NCBI RefSeq assembly: GCF_001027105.1
Contig: NZ_CP011526.1
Coordinates: forward strand, 1,860,001-1,924,000
Source of the DNA: Staphylococcus aureus
GTDB lineage: Bacteria; Bacillota; Bacilli; Staphylococcales; Staphylococcaceae
Direction of reading: 5' to 3'
Length of the DNA stretch: 64,000 bases
Shown: positions 40,815-50,855 of the stretch, in pieces
How the letters are laid out: each line of letters opens with the position of its first letter
Position numbering within the stretch: position 1 is the first letter of the stretch
Notes under the pieces: model-generated
What the model saw: the letters and a program-made list of their open reading frames with translations, nothing else
What the model was told of the DNA's origin: nothing
Databases searched by the model: none
Translations under genes and position numbers: made by a program

Positions 40815-40952
40815 GTTACTGAATGCATCTGCCCAATTTGACAGAGAGCCTCTAACTTCCGTTATCAAAACTAAAAAAACTACCCACAAAGTCTCGGACT
40901 CTGTCGGCAGTCTATTCCTCTATTTAAAGGATTGAAAAATATTATTTTAATA

Positions 40953-41297
40953 TTAGTCAGCGTAAATTTCGTCTAATGGTTTAACGATAATTTGGTTGAT
41001 TTCTTGGAATACTTGACTCATTTTTTGTTCAGCATTCATTAATGCAGAGATGTTTTCATCTTTTTCAATTGCTTGCGCTTGTTCTTGCGCTTTTTGTAAA
41101 TCTTCTTCAGCAATTTCTTCACCTTGCATTTGTTTTTGTTGGAAGTTAATTTGAGTTTCACGGAACTCGTCGAATAACTTTTTAGATTCTTCGTTAGCTT
41201 TTACATTAGCGAATGCTTCTTTGATTGCTTTGTATTCTTCGCTTTCTCTTAAAGCTTGTTCTAATTGATTTGCATAATCATATAAATTTACTGCCAT
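40953..41297 (-). CDS. yheA: YlbF/YmcA-family protein (YheA-like)
   Basis: A 114-residue all-helical protein of the UPF0342 group, rich in Glu, Lys and Gln (for example [20 protein letters not shown]). The related YlbF and YmcA form an RNase Y-associated complex in Bacillus; whether YheA shares this is unknown. The start follows AGGAGTGCTATAACC. It lies 68 nt downstream of yheB and probably shares its transcript. Confidence 0.88.
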
Positions 41298-41365
41298 GGT
41301 TATAGCACTCCTTTGTTGTGATGTTTATTAAAACGTTCGATATTACTTTACCACATCTCGCTTTT

Positions 41366-42490
41366 TTAGACAAAGATTGCAACCAAACCTTGGAAAAATC
41401 CAATAATACCACCTAAAATGAAACCTAATGACATAATCAACTTTAGTTCTTTGTTAGCAATTTCTATAATTAATTTTTCAATATAATCTAAGTCAAACGT
41501 ATTAATTTGTTCTTCAATTAATCCTCGTAAATCCACTTTTTTCATAATTGTAGATAAGTGAATCGATAATTTTTCAATGATTAAATTTGCTAATTTGCTA
41601 GAGAGTTGACCTTCTAAATAATCAACGAATTGAGGCATTAACGTAACCACTGGCTTATTCGCTTGTTTGCTTGCATATGTTGTTACATACACTGATAGAT
41701 TTTCAGCGATTTCATTAAACTGCGATGCATCTAACAGTTCATTCAATGGTTTATCTTTAAAAGTTTGATATTCATTGGTAATTAACGATGTCACAATTGT
41801 TCTTGCTTTAGGATGAGATGTTAAACGTATAAGTTCTTGTTGAATGCGATCTGCAATACTCTCTTTTGTCATAAACATTTGCAACATACCAATTAACTTA
41901 CCTTTCTCATTGAAAAAAGTATCCAACATATCATTAATATCTTGTGTGCCTTTTGCAGATGATAAATAATTCCTTGCACGATCACATAATAAGTCTGTTG
42001 CGTTATCTACATGCTGATTTAAAAATGTTACAAGTTGATTTGGCAATAAAGATGCTATTGTTTGGTTTTGATGCTTTGTATAATAATTATTCAATTGTGA
42101 TTCAATATATTGATTTCCATTAGTTTGTAATACTTGTTCTAAATCAATATCGATTTGAGAAGTAATTTGTTTTATTGACAATTGATCTTTCGTCAACTTT
42201 TGTAACTGCTGTTGAATCATAGATTCTATTGCTTGCTGTGATTGCTCGCTTTTCAATTTTTCATTAATTAAAGTTTCTGTAAGCAAATGCTCTTCAATCA
42301 CTTGGCCAATTTTAGTTGCAATTTCTTCGCGTCTTTTCGGTATTAAACCTGGTGTAAATGGGACTCTAAATTTAAATATATAGTATGGTTTAAAGGGGTG
42401 AAACAGCATTCTAATTGCAATTACATTAGTAATGCCACCAATTATCGCCCCTACTACAATCATAAATATGATAATAAATAGTGCATTCAT
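41366..42490 (-). CDS. yheB: DUF445 membrane protein (YheB-like)
   Basis: A 374-residue protein with one hydrophobic segment at each end ([22 protein letters not shown], and [19 protein letters not shown]) and a long helical, Gln-rich cytoplasmic or external middle. This is the DUF445 layout, with the [25 protein letters not shown] signature after the first segment. In Bacillus it has been linked to spore assembly; the role in a non-sporeformer is unknown. The start follows AAAGGAGTCAAAATT. Confidence 0.88.
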
Positions 42491-42598
42491 AATTTTGACT
42501 CCTTTGTGACAACATAGTTATTCATTATACCACTATTTTTATTTTTTAATTCATTAATCATTTCACTTTCTGCTCAATTTATTATTAGTTTACATACA

Positions 42599-42644
42599 AA
42601 AAGCGATGCCTCACCTCTCGAAACAGGTGTGTTACATCGCTTTT
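42599..42644. terminator. Terminator after xdrA
   Basis: Arms AAAAGCGATG / CATCGCTTTT with a nested CACCT / AGGTG stem. T-runs on both sides; serves xdrA on the minus strand. Confidence 0.82.
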
Positions 42645-42668
42645 ATTATTTATTAAAAGTATATAGGC

Positions 42669-43133
42669 CTAGATATGTACTAATTCTTCTTTAGCATTTC
42701 TGTTAAAGTATGTTTCAGCTTCTCTCATTTTAGAAGTACCGAAAATTGGTTGGTTATCTGGATTTAATACACGATAAATATTGCTTACTTTGTTACTTTG
42801 TAAAATGTACCCATTACGAGTCTCAATGTTATTCCAATAAATATCACTTGTTGGTGCATGGTTTGGATATGCACAATGATTTCTTGAAATTGTTTGAACG
42901 ATTTCTAATGGATCACAGCCAAATGTACTGTTTAATACTTCAGAGTCTCTGAATAATGCACAAATTGAAATACAAGTTGTCCAGTTTGGTAATACTCTCT
43001 CTTTTTCGATTTGTACTAAAGTCTTTTTAGAAAGTCCAATTGTTTGCGCCATAGTATCTTGCGTATAACCAGCCTCTATACGAACCATTTTAAATTTTGT
43101 TTGAATTAAATCTGTAAAACTCTGTCTATCCAT
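42669..43133 (-). CDS. xdrA: XRE-family transcriptional regulator XdrA
   Basis: A 154-residue regulator. An N-terminal helix-turn-helix of the XRE class spans about residues 10-65 (MVRIEAGYTQDTMAQTIGLS, then KKTLVQIEKERVLPNW), followed by a C-terminal domain of unknown type. It matches my memory of the S. aureus regulator reported to bind the mecA promoter region and to affect spa expression (SA1665/XdrA). The start follows AGAAAGGTAGATAACAG. It is a single-gene unit. Family assignment is firm; the gene name is from memory. The gap upstream to airR (43134-43488) shows no further gene. Confidence 0.82.
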   Translation of the reverse strand: MDRQSFTDLIQTKFKMVRIEAGYTQDTMAQTIGLSKKTLVQIEKERVLPNWTTCISICALFRDSEVLNSTFGCDPLEIVQTISRNHCAYPNHAPTSDIYWNNIETRNGYILQSNKVSNIYRVLNPDNQPIFGTSKMREAETYFNRNAKEELVHI

Positions 43134-43488
43134 TCTGTTATCTACCTTTCTGTTTGGGGAATTTTATCCGGACACAAGAAATTGCAATAATACACATTTC
43201 TTGAAACACAGATTACATCTTAATATATTTTTAATAAAATGAAAAGAGTCAATTTCACATTTGTATTAAATTTTGATCAAGTCAACAAGAGTTAAGTTTA
43301 CTTTATAATGAAGCGAAAGTAAATGAAGTAAAATTTTATGCATAATCACTAGATTTGATAAAACTTACACTTTTATAATGATATCAAATTTACAAAGAAA
43401 ACTGTATAATAAACCCTATCGCTATAAAAAATTCATCAAAATCAGATTAAAAATTGTCTATTTTTCGACAAATATTTAAAAGCTCATT

Positions 43489-44112
43489 CTAAATCAACTT
43501 ATTTTCCATTGCATAAATTGCTGCTTGTGTACGATCGCTAACTTGTAATTTACTAAATATATGACTGACATGTGTTTTAATTGTTTTTTCAGATACAAAT
43601 AAAGTTTCTGCAATCTCTTTATTTGTTTTACCTTTAACCATTTCACGTAACACTTCAATTTCTCTCTTTGACAACTTATTCGTGTAGTGTGGTTTTTGGC
43701 TAACTGTTTCGAATACATCTTGTGCCTTAGGATGTATCATTTTTTCACCGTTCATAACTCGTCTAATAGTTTCAATTAATTGCTGAGGCTCAACGTCTTT
43801 CATTTCATAACCATCAGCACCTTTATTGATTGCTGAAATTACATGTTCATCATCAACATAACTTGTTAATACCAAAACTTTAATATCCGGATAATGTGCC
43901 TTAATATATTCCGTAATTTCAATACCATTCATGCCAGGCATCACTAAATCTAATAGCACAATATCAGGGTGCTCATGCTCTTTTAAATATTCTAAAAATG
44001 TTTCTCCATCTGCAAAGTCTTGTAAAACTTCTATGTTTTCAATCGTGGATAATAAAAATCGCAATCCTTGTCGCACAATATAATGGTCATCTACTAATAT
44101 TACTTTGTTCAT
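43489..44112 (-). CDS. airR: Response regulator AirR
   Basis: A 207-residue NarL-type response regulator, earlier YhcR. The receiver domain has the acidic pair (VDDH), the phosphoacceptor Asp in IVLLDLVMPG (about residue 54) and Lys in YEMKD. The LuxR-type helix-turn-helix is LSKREIEVLREMVKGKTNKE, then IAETLFVSEKTIKTHVSHIF. With AirS it responds to oxygen or redox and controls anaerobic metabolism and cell-wall genes. It follows airS with 21 nt between, after AAGGAGATAACCC. Confidence 0.94.
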   Translation of the reverse strand: MNKVILVDDHYIVRQGLRFLLSTIENIEVLQDFADGETFLEYLKEHEHPDIVLLDLVMPGMNGIEITEYIKAHYPDIKVLVLTSYVDDEHVISAINKGADGYEMKDVEPQQLIETIRRVMNGEKMIHPKAQDVFETVSQKPHYTNKLSKREIEVLREMVKGKTNKEIAETLFVSEKTIKTHVSHIFSKLQVSDRTQAAIYAMENKLI

Positions 44113-44133
44113 GGGTTATCTCCTTAAATCAAG

Positions 44134-45246
44134 CTATTTTATAGGAATTGTGAATTGTATTTGTGTACCCTTTGTTGGCTGAGAATGAAAGGTCACTTTA
44201 CCTCTTAATAATTTAACTCTTTGTTTTATGTTATTAATACCGTGTGATGAAGCTATCTGAACATTATCGATCTCAAATCCTTGACCATAATCAATCACGT
44301 CAATATATAGTATATCGTTCATTTGTTTTAATGTAAGATCCATTTTATTCGTATCAGCATGTTTCTTAACATTATTAATACACTCTTGTAATGCTCTGTA
44401 TATGTTTTCTTCGATTTCATTAGATAAATCGATTAAACCTTCTACATTTACATTTAATTGTATATGCATTAATTTACTATATGCTGTCAAAGCATGAATT
44501 AAACCTTGCTCAAGTCCAACTGGCTTAAGTTGCCAAATCAATGCACGCATTTCATTAACGGCATTTTGACTCGTTTCCTCAATCGTCTTGAATGCTTGTT
44601 TAGCGATGGATTCGTTTGACATGCCATACGCAGCATGTGCTGTTAGTTTTACAGAAAATAACATTTGATTTACTGAATCATGTAAATCTCTAGCTAAACG
44701 ATTACGTTCATTAATTTTTGCCGCTTCTTTTTCACGGTCTGTTAAATAAATACGTTTGATGGCTGACCCTAATTGAAATGCGACAGACTCTAGCAACTCT
44801 AAATCTTCATCGCTATATATTTCAGTATTTGGAGACGCTACATTTAAAATGCCGAATTGTTCTTGACCCGATTTAAGTGGTACCGTTGCATGATGTGTAA
44901 TATTGTCATTTTGGCTAGGAAATGCTTTAGAGGCTAAGTTAATACGAGAACAATTGACGATATTCGACGCTTTCATTAGCCTACGTTGATTAAATGCTTT
45001 CACACACCAACAAGACCCATCTTTAATATAGTGACAGTGGTCTGCTGTCAAAGATTGTGGTAGAGCCACATGTGATACAAGTTCATGTTCACCTACGCTA
45101 TTGATGAAAAATATCCAGCCTGTCGTGAAATTACTGCCCTCAATTAAATATTTTAACGCACCTTGGGTCATGCTATACATTTCAGTTTCTTCGTTTAAAA
45201 ATTCGGCAATCTCTTTTAATAAAGCTAGTCGCGTCCTTTGTTCCAT
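44134..45246 (-). CDS. airS: Redox/oxygen sensor histidine kinase AirS
   Basis: A 370-residue cytosolic kinase, earlier YhcS. A GAF sensor domain (about 30-165) contains a cysteine set, DHCHYIKDGSCWC and then NCSRI, that fits the reported 2Fe-2S cluster used for sensing. The HisKA_3 phosphoacceptor motif is RDLHDSVNQMLFS (about 195), and the ATPase N and G boxes are NVKKHADTN, DYGQGFE and GINNIKQRV. I chose the ATG at 45246 because GGAG lies seven nt upstream; an ATG six codons earlier is possible. No membrane segment, as expected. Confidence 0.93.
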   Translation of the reverse strand: MEQRTRLALLKEIAEFLNEETEMYSMTQGALKYLIEGSNFTTGWIFFINSVGEHELVSHVALPQSLTADHCHYIKDGSCWCVKAFNQRRLMKASNIVNCSRINLASKAFPSQNDNITHHATVPLKSGQEQFGILNVASPNTEIYSDEDLELLESVAFQLGSAIKRIYLTDREKEAAKINERNRLARDLHDSVNQMLFSVKLTAHAAYGMSNESIAKQAFKTIEETSQNAVNEMRALIWQLKPVGLEQGLIHALTAYSKLMHIQLNVNVEGLIDLSNEIEENIYRALQECINNVKKHADTNKMDLTLKQMNDILYIDVIDYGQGFEIDNVQIASSHGINNIKQRVKLLRGKVTFHSQPTKGTQIQFTIPIK

Positions 45247-45408
45247 CAAATCGCTCCAATTCATTTTTACGTGTATTAACTATTATACATTGAGTTATTA
45301 TATTTTTAAATCTTAGACGTAAACATGATAAAATGGCCTTGATTACTCAATAGTTATATTTCGGAGAACTGATTTGTGATATGATATTAAAGACTATAGG
45401 AGGATTTT

Positions 45409-46230
45409 ATGAAATTTAAAATACCAGAAAACTTTAATGACTTAAGTTTACGAGATATTTTCCAACAACTTAAGGTACCTAAAAAAGATTTACATCATTT
45501 AAATATGTCTAAAGATATTACTATTAATGATAAACCTGCGCGATTAATGGATAAAGTGCATACTGGCGACGATGTATTTGTTCCAACCATCGATGAAAAA
45601 AGTAATTATGTTCCAAGTTATCGTTATGCACAAATTAAATACGAAGACGATGATATGGCAATCGTAATGAAACCTAAAGGTGTTAAGACTCACCCTAATG
45701 ATTTAAAAGAAAGCAATACTTTAATGAATCATGTGATTTACACTATTGATAGTGACTATGTCGAACCAATTCATCGACTGGACCAGGAAACAGTAGGATT
45801 ATTAATTGTTGCTAAAAATCCTTTAATGAAAAAAATTCTTGATCGCATGTTAGAAGACAATGATATTACGCGGATATACAAAGCAAATGTTAAGGCACTT
45901 TTACCTTTAAAACCACAAACGATTGATATGCCAATTGGTAAAGATAAATTCCATTCGAATAAACGACGTGTGTCTCCTACTGGACAGCGTGCAATTACAC
46001 ACATTTTAACTTCAAAAATGATAAAAGAAGCTGTGTGCCAACTTGAAATCAAGTTGGATACTGGACGTACTCATCAAATTCGTGTGCATTTAGCTGAAAT
46101 TGGTCACCCTGTTATTGGTGATCCTTTATATGGTGATTCAACGTTAAGACAATTAGAACTTGAAAGTTACAAAATAGAGTTTGTGCATCCCTTGACTAAG
46201 GAAGTCATTTCCGTTTCTTTGGATGACTAA
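45409..46230 (+). CDS. RluA/RluD-family pseudouridine synthase
   Basis: A 273-residue RNA-modifying enzyme. A small N-terminal RNA-binding, S4-like part (LRDIFQQLKVPKKDLHHLNM) is followed by the catalytic domain with HRLDQETVGLLIVAKN, where Asp is the nucleophile, and the C-terminal LDTGRTHQIRVHLAEIGHPV. It converts uridine to pseudouridine in rRNA or tRNA; the exact site cannot be read from sequence. It starts after AGGAGGATTTT, divergent from airS. Confidence 0.9.
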   Translation: MKFKIPENFNDLSLRDIFQQLKVPKKDLHHLNMSKDITINDKPARLMDKVHTGDDVFVPTIDEKSNYVPSYRYAQIKYEDDDMAIVMKPKGVKTHPNDLKESNTLMNHVIYTIDSDYVEPIHRLDQETVGLLIVAKNPLMKKILDRMLEDNDITRIYKANVKALLPLKPQTIDMPIGKDKFHSNKRRVSPTGQRAITHILTSKMIKEAVCQLEIKLDTGRTHQIRVHLAEIGHPVIGDPLYGDSTLRQLELESYKIEFVHPLTKEVISVSLDD

Positions 46231-46558
46231 TTTGATTAGTTTTGCATGATATTTAAACATGCAATACCGCATTGTAACTAAATCAAGTATCAACTTAAAT
46301 CGGATAGATGGAAAATTATTAATTTTTTCAGATGTTCGGTTTTTTTGTTTTTTACGATGCTTAGGATTTTATATTTTGATATTTTAGTAATTATTCATTT
46401 TATAACATCCTTGGATAATGACTTGTAGTCTTTTTCAACTGCGTTACGTGTATCTATGGACAATACATGACATCATAAGATTTTTATCACAGGTTGTTTG
46501 GCCAATACATGTACAACAATTCATCATATAAAAAATAGGTTCTATAATAAAACGGACT

Positions 46559-46584
46559 CCATGAAAAGTTTTTCCTTTTCATGG
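46559..46584. terminator. Hairpin between rluD-like gene and fumC
   Basis: A perfect 10-bp stem CCATGAAAAG / CTTTTCATGG, loop TTTTTC. No clear T-run after it. The flanking 46231-46558 shows nothing else. Confidence 0.5.
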
Positions 46585-46628
46585 CTCTATATCAAATCAG
46601 ACTTATAAGTTCAATTTGACATAGACAA

Positions 46629-46680
46629 AAAATAAAGCTTGAACACTACATCTACCTGTAATGCCCAAACTTTATTTTAT
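46629..46680 (-). terminator. Terminator of fumC
   Basis: Arms AAATAAAGCTTG and CAAACTTTATTTT (one mismatch) about 15 nt after the fumC stop, with a T-run on the minus strand. A second hairpin further out supports it. Confidence 0.6.
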
Positions 46681-46692
46681 ATTAATATTTAA

Positions 46693-48078
46693 TTAATGAG
46701 GATCTACCATATCTTCTGGTTTAATCCATGCTTCAAATTGTTCTTCTGTAACATATCCAGTTTGAATTGCAGATTCTTTTAAAGTTAAACCTTCTTTATG
46801 GGCTTTCTTAGCAATTTGAGCTGCTTTTTCATAACCAATATGTGGATTTAATGCAGTAACTAACATTAATGATTGATTTAAATAATTATCAATATTCTCT
46901 TCGATTGGTTCAATGCCCACTGCACAATTGTTATTAAATGTTTCCATACCATCAGCTAAAAGATAAATTGATTGTAGTGTATTATGCATAATAACTGGTT
47001 TATAAACATTCAATTCAAAGTTACCTTGTGAACTTGCGAAGCCAACAACTGTATCATTACCCATTACTTGGACTGCAACCATTGTTAACATTTCACATTG
47101 TGTAGGATTAACTTTACCAGGCATAATTGATGAACCTGGTTCATTTTCAGGGATAGAAATTTCTGCCAAACCAGCTCGTGGCCCTGAAGCCAACCATCTC
47201 ACATCATTAGCAATTTTCATTAAGTCTCCTGCTAATGCCTTCAATGTTCCATGCAATTGAACAACTTCATCATGCGCTGTAAGTGCGTGGAATTTATTTT
47301 CAGAAGATACAAATGGATAACCCGTATTTTCTGAAATATAATGTGCCACTTTATCACCAAATTCAGGATGCGCATTAATACCAGTACCAACAGCCGTACC
47401 ACCGATGGCAAGATTTAAAATGTGCTTCTTAGATTCAGATAACATTGTTTCACAACGGTCAAGCATATAACGCCAGCCACTAATCTCTTGTCCTAGTTTG
47501 ATCGGCGTTGCATCTTGTAAATGTGTACGACCAATTTTAATAATTGAATCAAATTTATCTTCTTTTTCTTTCAAAGTATTTCTTAAAAGTTTTAATGCAG
47601 GTTCTAATTTTGTTTCAACCTCTTGATATAATGCAACGTGCATAGCAGTTGGGAATGTATCATTCGAACTTTGAGATTTATTTACATCATCATTTGGGTG
47701 GATACTTTCATCACTTTGATGATCTTTTAAATACATATTAGCAACATAACTTACTACTTCGTTCACATTCATATTACTTTGTGTACCGCTTCCTGTTTGC
47801 CATACAACTAGTGGGAAGTGTTCATCTAATTCACCTGATAAAATTTGATCACATGCGTATACAATGGCATCTTTCTTTGCCTCGCTTAATTTTCCTAAAT
47901 CAAAATTAGCTATTGCTGCTGCACGCTTTAGTTGTGCAAAACCATAAACTACTTCGATTGGCATACGCTCTTTACCAACTGGGAAATTACGTTTACTTCT
48001 TTCTGTTTGAGCACCCCAATATTTATCTGCAGGTACTTCTATTTCTCCAAAAGTATCATGTTCAATTCTTACTGACAT
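46693..48078 (-). CDS. fumC: Fumarate hydratase class II
   Basis: A 461-residue TCA-cycle enzyme, fumarate to L-malate, oxygen-stable tetramer. The superfamily signature [10 protein letters not shown] (about residue 318) and the catalytic-site segments [14 protein letters not shown] and [16 protein letters not shown] are present. A cytosolic single-gene unit of normal length. The start follows AAGGGGAGAAATTGA. The 48.2-kb hairpin separates it from the unknown gene upstream. Confidence 0.97.
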   Translation of the reverse strand: MSVRIEHDTFGEIEVPADKYWGAQTERSKRNFPVGKERMPIEVVYGFAQLKRAAAIANFDLGKLSEAKKDAIVYACDQILSGELDEHFPLVVWQTGSGTQSNMNVNEVVSYVANMYLKDHQSDESIHPNDDVNKSQSSNDTFPTAMHVALYQEVETKLEPALKLLRNTLKEKEDKFDSIIKIGRTHLQDATPIKLGQEISGWRYMLDRCETMLSESKKHILNLAIGGTAVGTGINAHPEFGDKVAHYISENTGYPFVSSENKFHALTAHDEVVQLHGTLKALAGDLMKIANDVRWLASGPRAGLAEISIPENEPGSSIMPGKVNPTQCEMLTMVAVQVMGNDTVVGFASSQGNFELNVYKPVIMHNTLQSIYLLADGMETFNNNCAVGIEPIEENIDNYLNQSLMLVTALNPHIGYEKAAQIAKKAHKEGLTLKESAIQTGYVTEEQFEAWIKPEDMVDPH

Positions 48079-48181
48079 TCAATTTCTCCCCTTATCACTG
48101 TTTATTTAACTGTAGTATATCATTAAATAATTTAATTGAGCAATTTATGATTAAAACGTTTTCATAATTTGAAATAAAAAT

Positions 48182-48237
48182 ACACTAATCGCACGTGTTC
48201 ACCCTTTATTACAGTGATACGGTCATACGATTAGTGT
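48182..48237. terminator. Terminator upstream of fumC, for the unknown membrane gene
   Basis: Perfect 10-bp arms ACACTAATCG / CGATTAGTGT, with TTTTTATTTC following on the minus strand. It lies 37 nt after the gene at 48274. Confidence 0.75.
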
Positions 48238-48273
48238 GTTATCTATCATTATTTAGTTATTATTGAACTAAGT

Positions 48274-48669
48274 TTAATTACGATACTTTGTTTTAGTAGC
48301 TTCAACCGTAGCAATAGCTGTAAGTATATATAATACAGCACTAACAATTGTCGTATATGGATTTAGAGCAACAAGCGTACCTAAAACTCCTGTTAAACTC
48401 GCATAAAACCCATCAAGTGTATAATACAATATTGCTGTTATTAATAAACAACAAATTACACTGATTACAATACCTGATTGATTACTTTTAATGAATGTTT
48501 GCGCATTAACATCATCAATTAATCCTTTTGATAAATTGAGTTGTAATTTTATTACTTTGAAAATAACAGGTAAATATAATGCCCCAATTGCCAATGGAAA
48601 AGCTTTAATTGATATTAAACTTATAATAACTGTTGCTATCAATAATTGAATCCAGTATTTTCCTAACAT
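48274..48669 (-). CDS. Small membrane protein of unknown function
   Basis: A 131-residue protein, almost entirely hydrophobic: four segments (WIQLLIATVIISLISIKAFPL, FPLAIGALYLPVIFK, SGIVISVICCLLITAILYYTL and IVSAVLYILTAIATVEA). I take the ATG at 48669, which has GAGGAG about 12 nt upstream; an ATG nine codons earlier (48696) is the alternative and has no ribosome site. No family recognised. Flanked by a terminator downstream and STAR repeats upstream. Confidence 0.65.
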   Translation of the reverse strand: MLGKYWIQLLIATVIISLISIKAFPLAIGALYLPVIFKVIKLQLNLSKGLIDDVNAQTFIKSNQSGIVISVICCLLITAILYYTLDGFYASLTGVLGTLVALNPYTTIVSAVLYILTAIATVEATKTKYRN

Positions 48670-48926
48670 AAATATATAAATCTCCTCTAATTTCATTCTT
48701 CAATAGCATATCATAATCTTGGCATATTAAGAAACGCGGTTTAATGATTTCATTAAAAATATTACTGATAGATGACTTCTTTCAATTATGTCTGGAGTAA
48801 TTAATTATCAATTCCGTTTAAATGGTGTTTTAATATTTAAAATTGAACTTTTGATATATTACTATGTCTGGTACACAAATCAATGTTTTATGCTTTACAA
48901 AGTTATATTGGCAGTAGTTGACTGCA

Positions 48927-49317
48927 GTCCACAACATAGAGGCTTCGGAATGTCAGCTTCTATTTCATGCAAGTTGGTGGAGCTCCAACATAGTGGAATT
49001 GGATTCCCAATTTCTACAGACATTGCAAATTGGGGAAACGGGCCACAAACTCAGAAACTGGTGGAAAGTCAGCTTAAAATAACATGCAAGTTGGCGAGGC
49101 CCCAAAATAGTGAGATCGGATTTCTAATTTCTACAGACATTGCAAATTAGGGAAACGGGCCACAAACTCAGAAGTTGGTGGAAAGTCAGCTTAAAATAAC
49201 ATGCAAGTTGGCGGGGCCACAACATAGAAAAATTGGATCCTCAATTTCTACAAACAATGTAAGTTGGGGAAACAGCCCCAACACTGAAACTAGCAGAAAG
49301 TCAGCTTCTATGAATAT
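48927..49317. repeat. STAR-type repeat array, 117-bp period
   Basis: Three tandem copies start at the CATGCAAGTTGG landmarks 48966, 49083 and 49200, exactly 117 bp apart, preceded by a partial copy. Each holds short motifs such as CTATGTTGTGGCCCC (minus strand), the signature TNTGTTGNGGCCC of the S. aureus repeat STAR. Copies differ by scattered substitutions. Apparent ORFs inside are repeat artefacts. From 48697 to 48926 nothing else is seen. Confidence 0.85.
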
Positions 49318-49445
49318 AATAAAAAAGCTAGGTAACAAAATGCTACCTAACTTCATATTCAAGATAATCAATCCTATTTGATATATGTTCTATACTATAC
49401 ATTATTTACATGATAAATAACTGAATATTACACAATTATAATACT

Positions 49446-49598
49446 TTACTGACTGTCTTCTTCAGAATTCTTTTCTTGATCATTTTGATCAGAGATTTGT
49501 TCCATTTCTTTACCTAATTCTTTTAAATCTTCAAAATCCGTTACCATACTGTTTTCTTCTTCATGATAATTTAATTTTGGATCTTTGTCTTTAGACAT
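49446..49598 (-). CDS. Small acidic protein
   Basis: A 50-residue protein starting MSKDKDPKLNYHEEENSM and ending KNSEEDSQ. About a third of residues are Asp or Glu and there is no hydrophobic core. The start follows GAGGTATTGATT. Staphylococci have several annotated short acidic SAS-type proteins; one family is, from memory, described as a DNA gyrase inhibitor, but I cannot confirm this is a member. Such acidity would fit nucleic-acid mimicry (inference). It follows the NagB-like gene by 24 nt and probably shares its transcript. Confidence 0.75.
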   Translation of the reverse strand: MSKDKDPKLNYHEEENSMVTDFEDLKELGKEMEQISDQNDQEKNSEEDSQ

Positions 49599-49622
49599 AA
49601 TCAATACCTCACAGATTTTTAA

Positions 49623-50222
49623 TTAAGCAAAGCGTGACGTAAAGTAAGCTTTAACATCTTCAGGTAAACCTGCAGCCGCTTCTTTATCAAGAATAACATT
49701 TACCATTCTATGTGCTTTTAAATCGGCTGGTTCGAAGCTTGTTTTACCATTTTCTTGATATAATTTTTCAACTACATCTCGTTTATTAGCACCTGTCACT
49801 ACTAAGAAAATTTCTCTTGCTTCCATTAGTCCTTGACGAATACTAACATTTAACTTACCTTGCTCATCGATAGAAACAACTTGTAATGTTAATTTCCCTT
49901 TATTTTCTTTAGTTTTAATCTTATCAGCGATTAATTCGATTGCATCTTTTTCATAAGCAATTGGATAAACTTGACCTGCTGGTACACCTAACGCTTCGAA
50001 ATATGATTTTTTATCGTCATAATCTAAAATATTTATTTGGCTAAAATCAACAGCATGTTTTTCAACATTTTTCTTTAATTCATCTAGAACTGGCGCTTGA
50101 TCTGTATCTAAATGAAAACCTGCAATTGTAGTAGGATTATTGTTAAATTGCTTTCTAATAATATCAGCAGCATATTCTGCTACAAGTTGACTATTGTCAA
50201 AGACTTTAAAGTTCATTGCCAT
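49623..50222 (-). CDS. NagB/6-phosphogluconolactonase-like sugar-phosphate protein
   Basis: A 199-residue protein of the glucosamine-6-phosphate isomerase / 6-phosphogluconolactonase superfamily (NNPTTIAGFHLDTDQAP corresponds to the phosphate-binding loop, GLMEAREIFLVVTGANKRDVV to the late conserved block). It is shorter than NagB (about 250) and the usual catalytic Asp/His pattern is not clearly present, so the reaction is open. The start is taken at 50222, with GAGGAGTG upstream; a longer frame to 50249 overlaps that site. Confidence 0.8.
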   Translation of the reverse strand: MAMNFKVFDNSQLVAEYAADIIRKQFNNNPTTIAGFHLDTDQAPVLDELKKNVEKHAVDFSQINILDYDDKKSYFEALGVPAGQVYPIAYEKDAIELIADKIKTKENKGKLTLQVVSIDEQGKLNVSIRQGLMEAREIFLVVTGANKRDVVEKLYQENGKTSFEPADLKAHRMVNVILDKEAAAGLPEDVKAYFTSRFA

Positions 50223-50380
50223 GATTTCTACACTCCTCTTAGTTTGCATTTTACATAAAAACGGCGATATTAATAATTATTATACCCTAACTTTCAATAT
50301 ATCAAACCATTTAACTTTAACATGCTTATACTCTAAATATAGCACTTAAGCATCATTTTTATAATGAAAATGAGTAAATT

Positions 50381-50851
50381 TTAATTCAATCCCGGAAAAT
50401 CTTGTTGACGTAACGCTTCATAAATTAACAACGCAGCAGTATTTGATAAATTTAATGAACGAATATGTTCACTCATAGGAATTCTTAACGCTGTGTCTTG
50501 ATATTTCTCTTTCACCCAGTCTGGTAATCCTGTCGTTTCTTTTCCAAAAATGAAGTAAAAATCTTTGTCATGATTTGAAAAATCAAAATCACTATAAGTC
50601 TTTTTACCAAATTTTGTTAATAAGTAATACTCGCCATTTGTGACTTCAAAAAATGCTTCAATACTATCATGATACGTAATATTCACAAATTCCCAATAAT
50701 CTAAACCGGCTCTTTTTAACATTTTATCATCAGTTCTAAATCCAAGAGGTTTAATTAAATGTAAATGTGTGTTTGTACCTGCACACGTACGTGCAATGTT
50801 ACCAGTATTAGCTGGGATTTCTGGTTGATATAAAACGATATGATTTGTCAT
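50381..50851 (-). CDS. trmL: tRNA (cytidine/uridine-34 2'-O)-methyltransferase TrmL
   Basis: A 156-residue SPOUT methylase of the TrmL/CspR type, which methylates the wobble base of leucine tRNAs. It shows the knot-forming motifs: NHIVLYQPEIPANTGNIART (motif 1), FIFGKETTGLPDW (motif 2) and IRSLNLSNTAALLIYEALRQ (motif 3). Length is typical. It lies 4 nt after queG, another tRNA-modification gene, in an operon. The start follows AGGAGAGAATAGTA. Confidence 0.94.
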   Translation of the reverse strand: MTNHIVLYQPEIPANTGNIARTCAGTNTHLHLIKPLGFRTDDKMLKRAGLDYWEFVNITYHDSIEAFFEVTNGEYYLLTKFGKKTYSDFDFSNHDKDFYFIFGKETTGLPDWVKEKYQDTALRIPMSEHIRSLNLSNTAALLIYEALRQQDFPGLN

Positions 50852-50855
50852 ATTA

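Noticed and set aside
48788..49381. 120- and 68-codon frames
   Set aside because: They are made of the 117-bp STAR repeat and read the repeat two or three times.
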